This document shows positions 26,150 through 35,835 of a stretch of DNA of 64,000 nucleotides, piece by piece. Each line of letters starts with the position of its first letter. Position 1 is the first letter of the stretch. The stretch covers positions 1-64,000 of the forward strand of contig JAFAEO010000048.1 in NCBI GenBank assembly GCA_023423975.1. The letters run 5' to 3'. Origin of the DNA: Pseudomonadota bacterium. GTDB taxonomy: Bacteria > Pseudomonadota > Gammaproteobacteria > Burkholderiales > Burkholderiaceae_B. A program made the position numbers and the translations under genes. The notes below the pieces were generated by a model. The model was not told the DNA's origin and did not search any database. It saw nothing but the letters and a program-made list of their open reading frames with translations.

Positions 26150-26899
26150 TTAAATCACCTTCGCTTCATTCTTGAGTTTGTCTACCAACGCTGCTACATC
26201 GGCCACTTTGATACCGGCCTTGCGTGAAGGTGGCTCGCTTACTTTCAGTGTTTTGATCCGTGGCGTGACATCAACCCCAAGTTCTTCCGGTGTCAGCGTA
26301 TCCAGCTGCTTTTTCTTCGCTTTCATGATGTTAGGCAGCGTAACGTAGCGCGGTTCATTCAGACGAAGATCGGTTGTGATGATGGCAGGCAGTTTCACCG
26401 AAATGGTTTCAAGGCCACCATCAACTTCACGCGTCACTTTGGCGTGCTCGCCTTCGATGACGACTTTGCTGGCGAACGTGGCTTGCGGCCAGCCCAGCAG
26501 CGCAGCCAGCATCTGGCCGGTCTGGTTGGCGTCGTCGTCAATGGCCTGTTTGCCCAGAATGACCAGATTGACCTGTTCTTTCTCGGCAACTGCCTTGAGC
26601 AGCTTGGCCACGGCCAGAGGCTGCAACTCGACATCGGTCTGAACCAGCGCAGCGCGATCAGCACCAATGGCCATGGCGGTGCGCAGGGTTTCCTGGCACT
26701 GCGCCACGCCGCAAGAGACCGCAATGACTTCTGTGGCCGTACCTGCTTCCTTGAGCCGTGTTGCTTCTTCAACAGCGATTTCATCAAACGGATTCATTGA
26801 CATTTTCACGTTTGCAATATCAACGCCAGACTGATCTGACTTCACGCGTACTTTGACGTTGTAGTCAACAACACGCTTAACAGGCACCAATACCTTCAT
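26150..26899 (-). CDS. etfB: Electron transfer flavoprotein beta subunit
   Basis: A 249-residue partner of EtfA, binding AMP. Typical features are the start KVLVPVKRVVDYNVKVRVK, SMNPFDEIAVEEATRLKE near residue 34, and LGKQAIDDDANQTGQMLAAL near 115. The last part (GVDVTPRIKTLKVSEPPSR) is also conserved. ATG 26899 follows AAGGAGATT in the leader. It is the first gene of the etfBA operon. Confidence 0.96.
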   Translation of the reverse strand: MKVLVPVKRVVDYNVKVRVKSDQSGVDIANVKMSMNPFDEIAVEEATRLKEAGTATEVIAVSCGVAQCQETLRTAMAIGADRAALVQTDVELQPLAVAKLLKAVAEKEQVNLVILGKQAIDDDANQTGQMLAALLGWPQATFASKVVIEGEHAKVTREVDGGLETISVKLPAIITTDLRLNEPRYVTLPNIMKAKKKQLDTLTPEELGVDVTPRIKTLKVSEPPSRKAGIKVADVAALVDKLKNEAKVI

Positions 26900-27116
26900 C
26901 CAACAATCTCCTTGATTTACGGGGCACTCGCCCCGGACTTATTACTGAACCTGATTATTTTACATGCTTGCCACGGGCGATTTGACTAATTCAACCAATC
27001 GCGTGAATTTTGCATTTTCTGTTTTGCACAGCGCAACAAACCGCCCCATATCGGCCAAAGGGAACGGCTTTTCAGATCAATAACCGGCTTTTATCGCATA
27101 AAAATGGCCCGGCCGT

Positions 27117-28043
27117 TTACAACCCGGCCAGCGTTCGGATATGGGCCTCTACACTTCGCCCCAGCGCCGATAGCGCATACCCGCCCTCAAGCATGCTCAC
27201 GATGCGCCCATGACTGTATTTGTCGGCGATTGCCTTGACCTGGCTGGTGAGCCAGACGTAATCCTTTTCCACCAGATCAAGCTGCCCCATATCGTCTTCA
27301 CGATGGGCATCAAAGCCGGCCGAAATAAAAATCAATTCTGGCACGAATGCCTCCAGCGCTGGCAGCCATTGACCGGTAACCAGCTCACGAATCTTGTCGG
27401 CTTTGGTGTAGGCGGCCACGGGACTATTGTGCATGTTGGCAGCCGGATGATCCACGCCGCTGTTTGGAAACAGGGGGTACTGAAAGAAACTGCACATCAT
27501 GACCGACTCATCGTTGGCGAAGGCCGCTTCGGTGCCATTGCCATGATGAACATCGAAGTCCACAATGGCGATACGCTTGAGACCATATTGCTGCTGCGCA
27601 TAGCGCACGCCAATTGCCACATTATTCAAAAAGCAGAATCCGCTGGCGCGCCCCGGCTCGGCATGATGGCCCGGCGGTCGGACAGCGCAAAAAGCGTTGC
27701 GTGCGTGACCGGCCATGATCTGGTCAATGGCTTCCAGCCCGGCACCTGCCGCATGCAATGCCGCCTGCCATGTGTGGGGATTCATGCAGGTTTCTTCGGT
27801 ATCAACATTGAAATACCCTTGCTGCGGCGCGTGCTCGCGCAGAAACCGCACATGCTCTTCGGTATGAACGCGCAACAGATCAGACTCCTGCGCTTCGCGC
27901 GCCGGCAGATGAGTCAGAAAATCGGCAAGACCGCTTGCGACAAGCCGGTCATTAATGGCGTCCAGCCGCGCGGGCGACTCGGGATGCCAGGCATGCATTT
28001 CGTGCCTGTGGCACGAAGAATGCGTTATGAATAGTGTCTCCAC
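27117..28043 (-). CDS. Histone-deacetylase-like amidohydrolase
   Basis: A 308-residue class II HDAC-like zinc hydrolase. Motifs include RPPGHHAEPGRASGFCFLNN near residue 120, IVDFDVHHGNGTEAAF near 157 and SAGFDAHREDDMG near 240, together giving the Asp-His-Asp zinc site and the His-His pair. Bacterial relatives remove acetyl groups from polyamines, acetoin-pathway or other small amides; the substrate here is unknown. The start is GTG 28043 with AGGA in the right place, so it codes for Met despite the codon. Confidence 0.9.
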   Translation of the reverse strand: METLFITHSSCHRHEMHAWHPESPARLDAINDRLVASGLADFLTHLPAREAQESDLLRVHTEEHVRFLREHAPQQGYFNVDTEETCMNPHTWQAALHAAGAGLEAIDQIMAGHARNAFCAVRPPGHHAEPGRASGFCFLNNVAIGVRYAQQQYGLKRIAIVDFDVHHGNGTEAAFANDESVMMCSFFQYPLFPNSGVDHPAANMHNSPVAAYTKADKIRELVTGQWLPALEAFVPELIFISAGFDAHREDDMGQLDLVEKDYVWLTSQVKAIADKYSHGRIVSMLEGGYALSALGRSVEAHIRTLAGL

Positions 28044-28237
28044 AATATTCGTCCTGCTTCAAATAACTGATTTACTATTGAATGATCTTATTGTATCTGC
28101 ATACAATCTACCATATTTTGCGGCGCAGCGAGACGCGCGGCAATCCTGCGACCATACTCAATCTCCCAGTTTTTGCAGCAATTTGTGGCATGATGCTGCT
28201 AACTGCCATATCTCAATACAACTTCACGGGGTTCCTC

Positions 28238-29359
28238 TTGAAACGATCATTTGCACTGCTTGTTCCTGTATTGCTGCTGTCCCTTGCAGCCTGCTCCTCC
28301 ACCAGCCAATCGAGCAGTAGCGGCTCGGCAAGCTCAACGGGTGCCAGCGGACCCACGGGCTGGGCGGCAGAAAACAGGAGCCTGAGCGCGAACCGCAATA
28401 CCTTTGTGGCCCAGGTATCGGAGCGCCATGGCATACCACGCTCGCATATCGAACAGCTGCTTGCCACGGCTACCGTGGATGATCGGGTGATTCGACTGAT
28501 GACGCCCAAGGGTTCGGGCGGGCGCGTTACACGCGCCTGGCAAAGCTACCGCAGCCGTTTCGTCGAGCCGATTCGACTGCGCAAGGGGACCGCATTCTGG
28601 AATGCCAACCGGCAAACGCTGAACCGGGCCGAGAAAACATACGGTGTGCCTGCAGCAATTATTGCATCCATCATCGGCGTGGAAACAGTATACGGCGAAC
28701 AGACCGGATCATTCCGCGTTCTGGATACCCTGTATACGCTGGGCTTTAACCATCCGGAACCGAACCGTCCTGAAAAAGGCCAGATGTTCCGCAACCAGCT
28801 GGCCGCCCTGCTGGACCTGGATTATCGCGACAAAGTGGACGCCAACAGTGCGACCGGATCATTTGCCGGCGCCATCGGCCTGCCGCAATTCATGCCGGTT
28901 AGTATCGAACACTATGCGGTAGATGGCGATAATGACGGGCACATTGACCTGCGCAACAGTACGCAGGACGCCATTCTATCCGTGGCCAATTATCTTGCCA
29001 AGCATGGCTGGCGTGCCGATACCCCCGTGTTCGCACCGGTCAACTTGCCGGCCGGGGCTGCCGCGCTGGTTGACGGCGGCCTGGAGCCATCCATGACCTG
29101 GAGCCAATTGCAAAGTCGCGGAGCGACGCTACGCGCCGGCAGCACGGGCGGCAACTGGCAAATCGGCAAGGAGATCGGCGTCATTGATCTGCGCGACGAA
29201 GTGCGCGGCAGCCATGAATATCGCACGGCCACACGCAACTTTTTTGCGATCACCAAATACAATCGGAGCTATTTTTATGCCGCCTCGGTGGCAGAGCTGG
29301 CCTATGGCCTGGCAAGCCGGCAGCGTAGCAGCGGCTATCAGGTGACCATGCCTTATTGA
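28238..29359 (+). CDS. mltB: Lytic murein transglycosylase B (GH103), lipoprotein
   Basis: Cleaves the glycan strands of peptidoglycan with formation of 1,6-anhydro-muramic ends. A TTG start at 28238 gives a clean lipoprotein signal (KRSFALLVPVLLLSLAAC, lipobox LAAC) and a 373-residue protein; an in-frame ATG at 28190 or an earlier start would lengthen the leader. The catalytic Glu is in SIIGVETVYGEQTG. Other GH103 motifs are RTLDTLYTLGFNH-like RVLDTLYTLGF, GAIGLPQFMPVS and DGDNDGHIDLRNS. A Ser-rich linker follows the lipid Cys. The anhydro products would feed NagZ, encoded at 35.8-36.9 kb. Confidence 0.9.
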   Translation: MKRSFALLVPVLLLSLAACSSTSQSSSSGSASSTGASGPTGWAAENRSLSANRNTFVAQVSERHGIPRSHIEQLLATATVDDRVIRLMTPKGSGGRVTRAWQSYRSRFVEPIRLRKGTAFWNANRQTLNRAEKTYGVPAAIIASIIGVETVYGEQTGSFRVLDTLYTLGFNHPEPNRPEKGQMFRNQLAALLDLDYRDKVDANSATGSFAGAIGLPQFMPVSIEHYAVDGDNDGHIDLRNSTQDAILSVANYLAKHGWRADTPVFAPVNLPAGAAALVDGGLEPSMTWSQLQSRGATLRAGSTGGNWQIGKEIGVIDLRDEVRGSHEYRTATRNFFAITKYNRSYFYAASVAELAYGLASRQRSSGYQVTMPY

Positions 29360-29372
29360 TATTGGCAGGTGA

Positions 29373-29443
29373 CCGGGCAAGGGCCTGCGCGCGCTCCGAT
29401 AACCTGACGTTGGCCAACGGAAACTGGGCCAGGCCCTTGCCGG
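29373..29443. repeat. Long inverted repeat behind mltB
   Basis: Arms GCAAGGGCCTG at 29377-29387 and CAGGCCCTTGC at 29430-29440 pair perfectly, extended by CCGG on both sides with one bulged G. The loop is 42 bases. No T-run follows, so it is not a standard terminator. Confidence 0.6.
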
Positions 29444-29581
29444 TTAACACAAGCGCAATGAGCGGCCGGCTACCATCTGGCTGCCGGTTATTGAAACGAG
29501 TTCATTATGCCGGTTGGTCGCCCCGGTTTGTTACGCCGATTTATTGCTTAAGCCTGAGATCAAGATTGGAACGCGCGCAGC

Positions 29582-29619
29582 AAAAGGGCCACCGGCATAT
29601 CCTGTCCGGTGGCCCTTTT
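29582..29619. terminator. Bidirectional rho-independent terminator
   Basis: A perfect 14-base stem (29582-29595 with 29606-29619), GC core GGGCCACCGG, A-run on one side and T-run on the other, loop of ten bases. It can end both mltB and aceA transcripts. Confidence 0.9.
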
Positions 29620-29693
29620 ATTCATTGGCCAACAATAAAATCTTTGTACCCCGATCCGGTCAAACCAGAAACCGTACCGGGCCCACCGCTGCA

Positions 29694-30995
29694 TCAACCG
29701 TGAGAGAACTGAGCCTCTTCAGTAGAACCGGTCAGTGCTGTCGTCGAAGAGCGTCCGCCTTCGATTGTCTGGGTGACGGCGTCAAAATAGCCTGTACCCA
29801 CTTCGCGCTGATGTTTGACAGCGGTAAAGCCCAGCTCGGCCGCTGCAAACTCTTTCTGCTGCAATTCGACAAATGCGCTCATCTGGTTACGTGCATAACC
29901 ATGAGCCAGTTCAAACATGCCGTAATTCAGTGCGTGGAAGCCGGCAAGCGTGATGAACTGGAATTTGTAGCCCATAGCGCCCAGTTCGCGCTGGAATTTG
30001 GCAATGGTGACGTCGTCCAGGTTCTTTTTCCAGTTAAATGATGGCGAGCAGTTATAAGCCAGCAATTTGCCCGGGAACTGTTTGTGAATGGCTTCCGCAA
30101 ATTTTTTCGCATCGTCCAGATTCGGCGTAGATGTCTCGCACCACAGCAGATCTGCATACGGTGCATATGCCAACCCTCGCGAAATTGCCTGGTCCATACC
30201 GGGTTTGGTACGGAAAAAGCCTTCTGGCGTACGCTCGCCGGTCAGGAACGGCTGATCGTTCTCATCGACGTCGCTGGTAATCAGATCGGCTGCATCAGCA
30301 TCGGTACGTGCCAGCAGCACAGTGGGCACGCCCATCACGTCGGCTGCCAGACGGGCTGAGACCAATTTGGCGACCGCTTCACGTGTTGGCACCAGCACCT
30401 TGCCGCCCATGTGGCCGCATTTTTTAACCGAAGCAAGTTGGTCCTCGAAGTGAACGCCTGAAGCGCCGGCATCGATCATGGCCTTCATCAGCTCAAACGC
30501 ATTCAATACGCCTCCGAATCCGGCTTCTGCATCGGCAATGATCGGCGCAAAGTAATCAACATAACCCGCATCGCCCTCTTCCTTGCCTTCCATCCACTGA
30601 ATCTGGTCACAGCGTGTCAGCGAATTGTTAATACGGCGCACCACGGAAGGAACCGAATTTGCCGGATACAGCGACTGATCCGGGTACATTTCACCTGCAA
30701 TATTGGCATCCCCGGCCACCTGCCAGCCAGACAGGTAGATCGCTTTGAGGCCGGCCTTGATCTGTTGCATTGCCTGGTTACCGGTCAACGCGCCCAATGT
30801 ATTGACGAAAGGCTCATTGTTGAGCAGGTCCCACAGTTTTTCTGAACCGGTACGCGCCAGTGTGTACTCATTTTGCCGGGAACCACGCAGCTTGATGACT
30901 TCTTCAGCGCCATAACCCCGTTTGATGCCCTGCCAGCGCGGATTTTCTGCCCACTCTTTTTGCAGGTTACGGATAGCTGTTTCGCGTTTTGACAT
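29694..30995 (-). CDS. aceA: Isocitrate lyase
   Basis: Splits isocitrate into succinate and glyoxylate, the entry to the glyoxylate shunt needed for growth on acetate or fatty acids. The 433-residue product contains the catalytic signature KKCGHMGGKVL near residue 190, ANIAGEMYPDQSLYPANSVP near 100 and NCSPSFNWKKN near 315. ATG 30995 is preceded by AGGAG. The long AT-rich upstream region suggests strong regulation. The gene ends just before a bidirectional terminator. Confidence 0.97.
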   Translation of the reverse strand: MSKRETAIRNLQKEWAENPRWQGIKRGYGAEEVIKLRGSRQNEYTLARTGSEKLWDLLNNEPFVNTLGALTGNQAMQQIKAGLKAIYLSGWQVAGDANIAGEMYPDQSLYPANSVPSVVRRINNSLTRCDQIQWMEGKEEGDAGYVDYFAPIIADAEAGFGGVLNAFELMKAMIDAGASGVHFEDQLASVKKCGHMGGKVLVPTREAVAKLVSARLAADVMGVPTVLLARTDADAADLITSDVDENDQPFLTGERTPEGFFRTKPGMDQAISRGLAYAPYADLLWCETSTPNLDDAKKFAEAIHKQFPGKLLAYNCSPSFNWKKNLDDVTIAKFQRELGAMGYKFQFITLAGFHALNYGMFELAHGYARNQMSAFVELQQKEFAAAELGFTAVKHQREVGTGYFDAVTQTIEGGRSSTTALTGSTEEAQFSHG

Positions 30996-31587
30996 GATTA
31001 ACTCCTATATATAAAAAAAGATTCCATGGAGAAAATTCTATCTGAAGACCGCAGTGCAATATACACTTATATCTTATATAAGACCAAATATTATATTTAT
31101 ATTAATCAATGAGTTACTAATTTAATTTTATATTATGAAACCAAATTTGCGATCATGAAATATTAATTTTGCAACTGCAGCATGTAAAATTCATGTTATG
31201 AAATCGCAATATCATAATGTGAAATTTGCAGCTATTTCGTTCGTCATGATGACAATCCTATGTGTCTGGATAATTTTTCTTCAAGAGAAGCTGTCAGCTC
31301 ATTCAGACTGGCGCGTCTACACCCGAAGCAGCGGCGCTGAACCTGAAAATCCTGGTGTTATCCGGACTGTTCGTTGCCATAATAGGTGAAATGCGACTGA
31401 ACAAGTTCGCAGGCTCGGGTATATACATTGCATGGGACGGAGTCTGTAGGTTACCTGCAAGCCCGCCGCCGGCAATCGCAACGGAGAACCGCGCACCGGC
31501 AACGAGCCAGGAAAGCCGCAGACTCAGCGTTGCGGCCATATGCAGTTGCAGACGGCCCATGTGACAAGCGGTAGCGGGCGGGTATTG
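30996..31587. other. AT-rich region upstream of aceA with decayed coding traces
   Basis: The first 200 bases are very AT-rich and should hold the aceA promoter. Three TTTGC motifs (31146-31150, 31168-31172, 31225-31229) lie there; TTTGCAA-like sites are known for RamB/ScfR-type regulators of acetate genes, but this link is speculative. From 31198 an open frame codes for a hydrophobic stretch (FAAISFVMMTILCVWIIF), and a second hydrophobic stretch (LKILVLSGLFVAIIG) follows in another frame near 31343-31387. This may be a broken two-span membrane-protein gene. Confidence 0.35.
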
Positions 31588-31737
31588 TTAAATTGCCCCG
31601 AAACAGGACCAGAAAAGATTGGAGACAGATACGTACAGATCGGGATTGATGTACAGGGTAAACACAAACAGGAGCACCGCCAGTGCCAGGCCATATCCAG
31701 CCAATCGTTTGACGCTTGATTTGACGTTTGTCATCAT
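31588..31737 (-). CDS. Small single-span membrane protein
   Basis: A 48-49 residue protein starting at ATG 31737 or 31734, with GGGGA upstream. It has a basic start (MTNVKSSVKRLAG), one hydrophobic helix (YGLALAVLLFVFTLYI) and a short tail ending FWSCFGAI. Function unknown. Small size makes this uncertain, but the start signal and amphipathic layout are good. It lies alone between aceA and the MFS gene. Confidence 0.45.
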   Translation of the reverse strand: MMTNVKSSVKRLAGYGLALAVLLFVFTLYINPDLYVSVSNLFWSCFGAI

Positions 31738-32008
31738 GGGAGCTTCCCCGTAAAGTTGACGATGCGCATGCTGGCGCTTCCGATAAAGCAAGTGGTTACC
31801 GGTATAAATATGGTGGCGCTTTGGCAAGATATCCAAGAACCATTAAACCAGTATACGCCACAATTGCAGCGGATCAGTGACCTGGTTGCCGATCTATCTC
31901 TTTACCCAGAGCGTCGGCGCAAATGCCGAATTATGACCAGTCTGCAGCCGGTTTAAAGCTCGCATCATCGCCATCCAGGCAGCATCTGGGCCGTCTGGCG
32001 ATTTCCGA

Positions 32009-33340
32009 TCACGCGGCACTGCCCTGGGCAACAGAGTGGGCTTGCTGCTGCCGGCGTGCACAATAGGCAACCCAGAACGCCGCCAGCACGGCGCCAAACA
32101 GTGCCAGACCAGACACCAGCCAGGGGCCGCGATAGGTTTGGTGATCCAGCATAAAACCGTATACGACAGGTCCCAGCGCAGAACCTACGTCCATGCCCGA
32201 ATAAACCAGACCGTAAACGGAGCCAAGCGCTCCTTTGGGCGTAACGCGCCGAACCAGCATATCGCGCGACGGTCCGGCCATACCACTCAGGAAGCCGGCC
32301 ACGCACAGCCCGGCCACGGCCAGACCGGAAGGGAGCATCCCCATGGCCAGCAGAATAAAAACAAGCCCCGACGTCGCCAGCGAACCGGCCACAATGCGTT
32401 CGGTCCGGTCGGTGCTACCCGCAAGAAAGCCACCTATGAGCAGGCCCACGCCGGCTGAAACCATATACATGGAGAGCGCGGAACTGGCCCATTCCTTGCC
32501 AATGCCATACAGCGACCCAAGAATGGGAATCGTAAAGTTCTGCACCGATGACATCGAACCCGAGGTAAATGCAAAAAACAGAAATGCACCCCACAGCGCC
32601 GGATTCTTCAACAGCAGGCGTAACTTGGCGGCAAAGCCGGGCTCAGCCGCCCGGGGGCGTTCCTGGACCGGCTTATCGTCCTGCTTGTCACTCTTTGCAT
32701 CTCCCTTTGTATCGGTCTGCGCCGCTGGCGTGGCCAGCAATGATGCCCCGAGAAACGTTGCCACAAACAAGGCAAAAAGCACAACAGCGGCGGCGGCCGC
32801 AGCAAAGCGCCATGAACCGGTCTGAACAATAAAAAAGGTAATGAAGATGGGCGCCAGTGCCCAACCCAGATTGCCCGATACGCCATGAATGCTGAAAGCA
32901 TGGCCCAGCCGTCGCTGGCTCACATTCTGGTTGATAATGGAAAAGTCGACCGGGTGAAAGACCGAGTTGCCGGCCCCACCGATAAAAGCGGCAATAATAA
33001 AAACCCAATAAGCGTCAGCGATCGCAATCAGCAAGGCAGAGACGACCATACAGGCCAATCCGAAACGCAATACGGGACGCGCACCCAGATGGTCCACGAC
33101 AAAGCCTGATGACGCCTGCCCGAATCCGGAGACCACAAAGAATACCGTTGCCAGAAACCCCAGTTCTGCAAAACTATAGCCAAAATCCCGATTCAGCGAC
33201 AGGTACAGCGACGGCAACACCAGCTGATAAAAATGCGAGCCGCCATGCAGCAGCCCGATCAGCGCAATCACCTTCCAGTCTCTTGAATCCCCATCTGCAT
33301 TGGGGGCCCTGATCGAAGAAGTCAGAACCTGCGAAGTCAT
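32009..33340 (-). CDS. MFS transporter (fosmidomycin-resistance-like group)
   Basis: A 443-residue major facilitator with two six-helix halves joined by a charged loop of about 45 residues (Asp/Lys-rich, residues 205-245). Helix 1 (WKVIALIGLLHGGSHFYQL), the motif A-like loop VDHLGARPVLRFG near residue 85, and GNSVFHPVDFSII near 125 resemble the Fsr/YfnB-type drug exporters. The substrate is unknown. It lies 42 bases downstream of pgsA on the same strand, so it may be read through from the pgsA operon. Confidence 0.85.
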   Translation of the reverse strand: MTSQVLTSSIRAPNADGDSRDWKVIALIGLLHGGSHFYQLVLPSLYLSLNRDFGYSFAELGFLATVFFVVSGFGQASSGFVVDHLGARPVLRFGLACMVVSALLIAIADAYWVFIIAAFIGGAGNSVFHPVDFSIINQNVSQRRLGHAFSIHGVSGNLGWALAPIFITFFIVQTGSWRFAAAAAAVVLFALFVATFLGASLLATPAAQTDTKGDAKSDKQDDKPVQERPRAAEPGFAAKLRLLLKNPALWGAFLFFAFTSGSMSSVQNFTIPILGSLYGIGKEWASSALSMYMVSAGVGLLIGGFLAGSTDRTERIVAGSLATSGLVFILLAMGMLPSGLAVAGLCVAGFLSGMAGPSRDMLVRRVTPKGALGSVYGLVYSGMDVGSALGPVVYGFMLDHQTYRGPWLVSGLALFGAVLAAFWVAYCARRQQQAHSVAQGSAA

Positions 33341-33382
33341 ATGATACCTGTGATAACCGGATAAATAATCCAGAAAAACGCG

Positions 33383-33955
33383 TTAGTTTTGCTGCTGCTT
33401 GATGATGGGCCAGGCTTTCTTCATGTAGTAGAACATGGACCAGATTGTCAGAATGGCTGCAATGTATACCAATACCGTTCCGATGGGCGCAAACGGAATG
33501 GCATGCCAATCCTGATAAAACAGCAGACATGGAATGGCAGTCATTTGCGCAGCGGTTTTGAATTTACCCAGCCAATGCACAGCCACGCTATCGCGTGCGC
33601 CGATTGTTGCCATCCATTCACGCAGTGCCGAAATGGTTATCTCACGCCCGATAATGATAAGGGCGATAAAGGAATCAAGTCTGTTCAGATCAAGCAGGAT
33701 CAACAGGGCCGCACACACCATCAGCTTGTCTGCGACCGGATCCAGAAAGGCGCCGAACGATGAAGTCTGATTCCAGCGCCGGGCCAGCCAGCCATCGAAC
33801 CAGTCTGTGAGCGCTGCAAAAATAAAGGCCAGCGCGCCGATAGTGTCGCGCAACGGAACATCAATCCAGTTCAGTGGCAGATAGTAAAGCGCAATGACCA
33901 GCGGAATCATGGCGATCCGCATCCAGGTCAGGATAATAGGTATGTTAAGTGGCAT
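33383..33955 (-). CDS. pgsA: CDP-diacylglycerol-glycerol-3-phosphate 3-phosphatidyltransferase
   Basis: Makes phosphatidylglycerol phosphate, the committed step to phosphatidylglycerol and cardiolipin, at the inner membrane. The 190-residue protein has four or so membrane spans and the CDP-alcohol phosphotransferase motif D-G-x2-A-R-x8-G-x3-D-x3-D at residues 54-76, starting DGWLARRW and ending GAFLDPVADK. It starts MPLNIPIILTWMRIAMIP, as usual. It follows uvrC by 50 bases, the arrangement found in many proteobacteria. Confidence 0.95.
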   Translation of the reverse strand: MPLNIPIILTWMRIAMIPLVIALYYLPLNWIDVPLRDTIGALAFIFAALTDWFDGWLARRWNQTSSFGAFLDPVADKLMVCAALLILLDLNRLDSFIALIIIGREITISALREWMATIGARDSVAVHWLGKFKTAAQMTAIPCLLFYQDWHAIPFAPIGTVLVYIAAILTIWSMFYYMKKAWPIIKQQQN

Positions 33956-34005
33956 AGGGCTTTAATACACAAAATACGGCGGAGGCATTATGTGTAATCC
34001 TACCA

Positions 34006-35835
34006 CTAACGCAAAGATTCATAGATGCGTTCAGCAAGTTCCCTGGAAATACCTTCTACCGAACGCAAGTCATCGATGCTTGCTGCTGCCACGCCGGAAA
34101 ACCCGCCGAAACGCGCCAGCAGTTTCTGCCTGCGCTTGGCACCCACGCCCTCGATTTCCTCCAGTCGCGACACATTGCGGGCTTTGGCGCGGCGCGCCCG
34201 CATGCCGGTGATGGCAAACCGGTGTGCTTCATCGCGCACCTGGGCCACCAGCATCAACGCAGCCGACCCCAGCCCAAGCGCCACCGATTCCCGTTCGTCG
34301 GTAAACACCAGGGTTTCCAGGCCGACCTTGCGCCCTTCTCCCTTGGCAACCCCGACAATGACGCGCGTATCCAGACCGAATTCCACAAATACCTGGCGGG
34401 CGATTTCGACCTGCCCCTTGCCGCCATCGATCAGCACCACTTCCGGTAGTGGCGCCTCGCCGTCAGCCACCTTGGAAAAGCGGCGGATCAGTACCTGCCG
34501 CATGGCCGCGTAATCATCTCCCTCGGTAATACCGGCGATGTTATAACGGCGATACAAAGAAGGCTGCATATCATGGTGATGGTAAACCACACAAGATGCC
34601 TGGGTTGCCTCGCCAGCGGTGTGACTGATGTCGAAGCATTCGATGCGCAACGCATCGAGCGATTCATCATCGGTATCCAGTTGCAGCAGCTCGGCCAGCG
34701 CACGGGTGCGCGCAGCCCGCGAAGCCGATTCGGACAGTGTACGCGCCAGCGAAAACTCGGCATTGCGTAAAGCCTGATCCAGCCAGGTTCGGCGTACGCC
34801 TTGAGGGCGCGTCTGCAAACGGGTTTTGATCCGCGACGGCTGCTGTTCGTTGAGCAGCGCCAGCAGATTTTCATCAGCCAGCGCCTCTGAACACACCAAC
34901 ACCGGTGGCAGTGGATTTTCCAGATAATGCTGCGCAATGAAGGCCGTCATCACATCGGCGCGACTTTCACCATCGGCCTGCGTCGGAAAAAACGAGCGGT
35001 CGCCAAGGTGCCGGCCACCGCGCACCATGGCCAGGTTGACACACGCCTTGTCGGCTGCCTGCGCCACGGCAATGATATCGACATCGGTCTTATCCACCTC
35101 TTCCATTGATTGCTGATGCAGCACGGTTGCCAGTGCATGCATCTGGTCCCGCAGCGCCGCGGCCTGCTCAAAGCGCAATTGGTCAGATGCCTGCTGCATG
35201 CGCGCCTGCAGATCATTCACCACGTCGTCGGCCTCGCCATCCAGAAAACGCACGGCCTGCTGCACATCACGCTTGTAATCTTCTTCGTCGATAAAGTTGA
35301 CGCAAGGCGCAGTACACCGTCCGATCTGATACTGCAGACAGGGACGGGAGCGATTGGCAAATACGGTGTCCTCACAGGTGCGCAGGCGAAATACCTTCTG
35401 CAGGATCTGTATGGTTTCGCGCACGGCCCAGGAGTTCGGATATGGCCCGAAAAACCGCCCCTTGCGACTGGTAATGCCACGGTAGTATGCAATCCGCGGA
35501 TAGTCATGCGCACTGATCATCAGGTACGGGTACGACTTATCGTCACGAAACAGGATGTTGTAACGCGGCCGCAGGCTTTTGATCAGGTTGTTTTCCAGGA
35601 TCAGCGCCTCGGCCTCGGAACGTGTCACAGTGACTTCCACGCGCCACACCCGTGCGACCATCAGCGCAATGCGCGGGCTGTCCGGGGTTTTCTGAAAGTA
35701 GGAAGAAACGCGTTTTTTCAGATCCCGGGCCTTGCCCACATACAATACGGTGCCTTCCGCATCCAGATGACGGTAGACGCCAGGCAGATGCGGCAAGTCA
35801 CTCAGAAAGGATTTGAGATCGAAAGTCTCGGGCAT
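34006..35835 (-). CDS. uvrC: Excinuclease ABC subunit C
   Basis: Makes both incisions in nucleotide excision repair. The 609-residue product carries the GIY-YIG nuclease (LPGVYRHLDAEGTVLYVGKA at residues 16-35), a Cys-containing linker (RPCLQYQIGRCTAPC), a UVR helix pair (QARMQQASDQLRFEQAAALR near 208), an RNase H-like C-terminal nuclease (VLIDGGKGQVEIA near 455) and two helix-hairpin-helix motifs at the end (EIEGVGAKRRQKLLARFGG). Its first codons overlap the end of nagZ by 38 bases. No SOS box is visible nearby; it is probably read with nagZ. Confidence 0.96.
   Translation of the reverse strand: MPETFDLKSFLSDLPHLPGVYRHLDAEGTVLYVGKARDLKKRVSSYFQKTPDSPRIALMVARVWRVEVTVTRSEAEALILENNLIKSLRPRYNILFRDDKSYPYLMISAHDYPRIAYYRGITSRKGRFFGPYPNSWAVRETIQILQKVFRLRTCEDTVFANRSRPCLQYQIGRCTAPCVNFIDEEDYKRDVQQAVRFLDGEADDVVNDLQARMQQASDQLRFEQAAALRDQMHALATVLHQQSMEEVDKTDVDIIAVAQAADKACVNLAMVRGGRHLGDRSFFPTQADGESRADVMTAFIAQHYLENPLPPVLVCSEALADENLLALLNEQQPSRIKTRLQTRPQGVRRTWLDQALRNAEFSLARTLSESASRAARTRALAELLQLDTDDESLDALRIECFDISHTAGEATQASCVVYHHHDMQPSLYRRYNIAGITEGDDYAAMRQVLIRRFSKVADGEAPLPEVVLIDGGKGQVEIARQVFVEFGLDTRVIVGVAKGEGRKVGLETLVFTDERESVALGLGSAALMLVAQVRDEAHRFAITGMRARRAKARNVSRLEEIEGVGAKRRQKLLARFGGFSGVAAASIDDLRSVEGISRELAERIYESLR

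Larger units (their letters stand above)
29360..29693. other. Convergent gap between mltB and aceA
   Basis: Contains a long imperfect inverted repeat just behind mltB (29373-29443) and the strong terminator at 29582-29619. Nothing between them looks like a gene. Confidence 0.6.

Noticed and set aside
27210..28034. Plus-strand open frame of 274 codons
   Set aside because: Antisense to the histone-deacetylase-like gene, which has all catalytic motifs.
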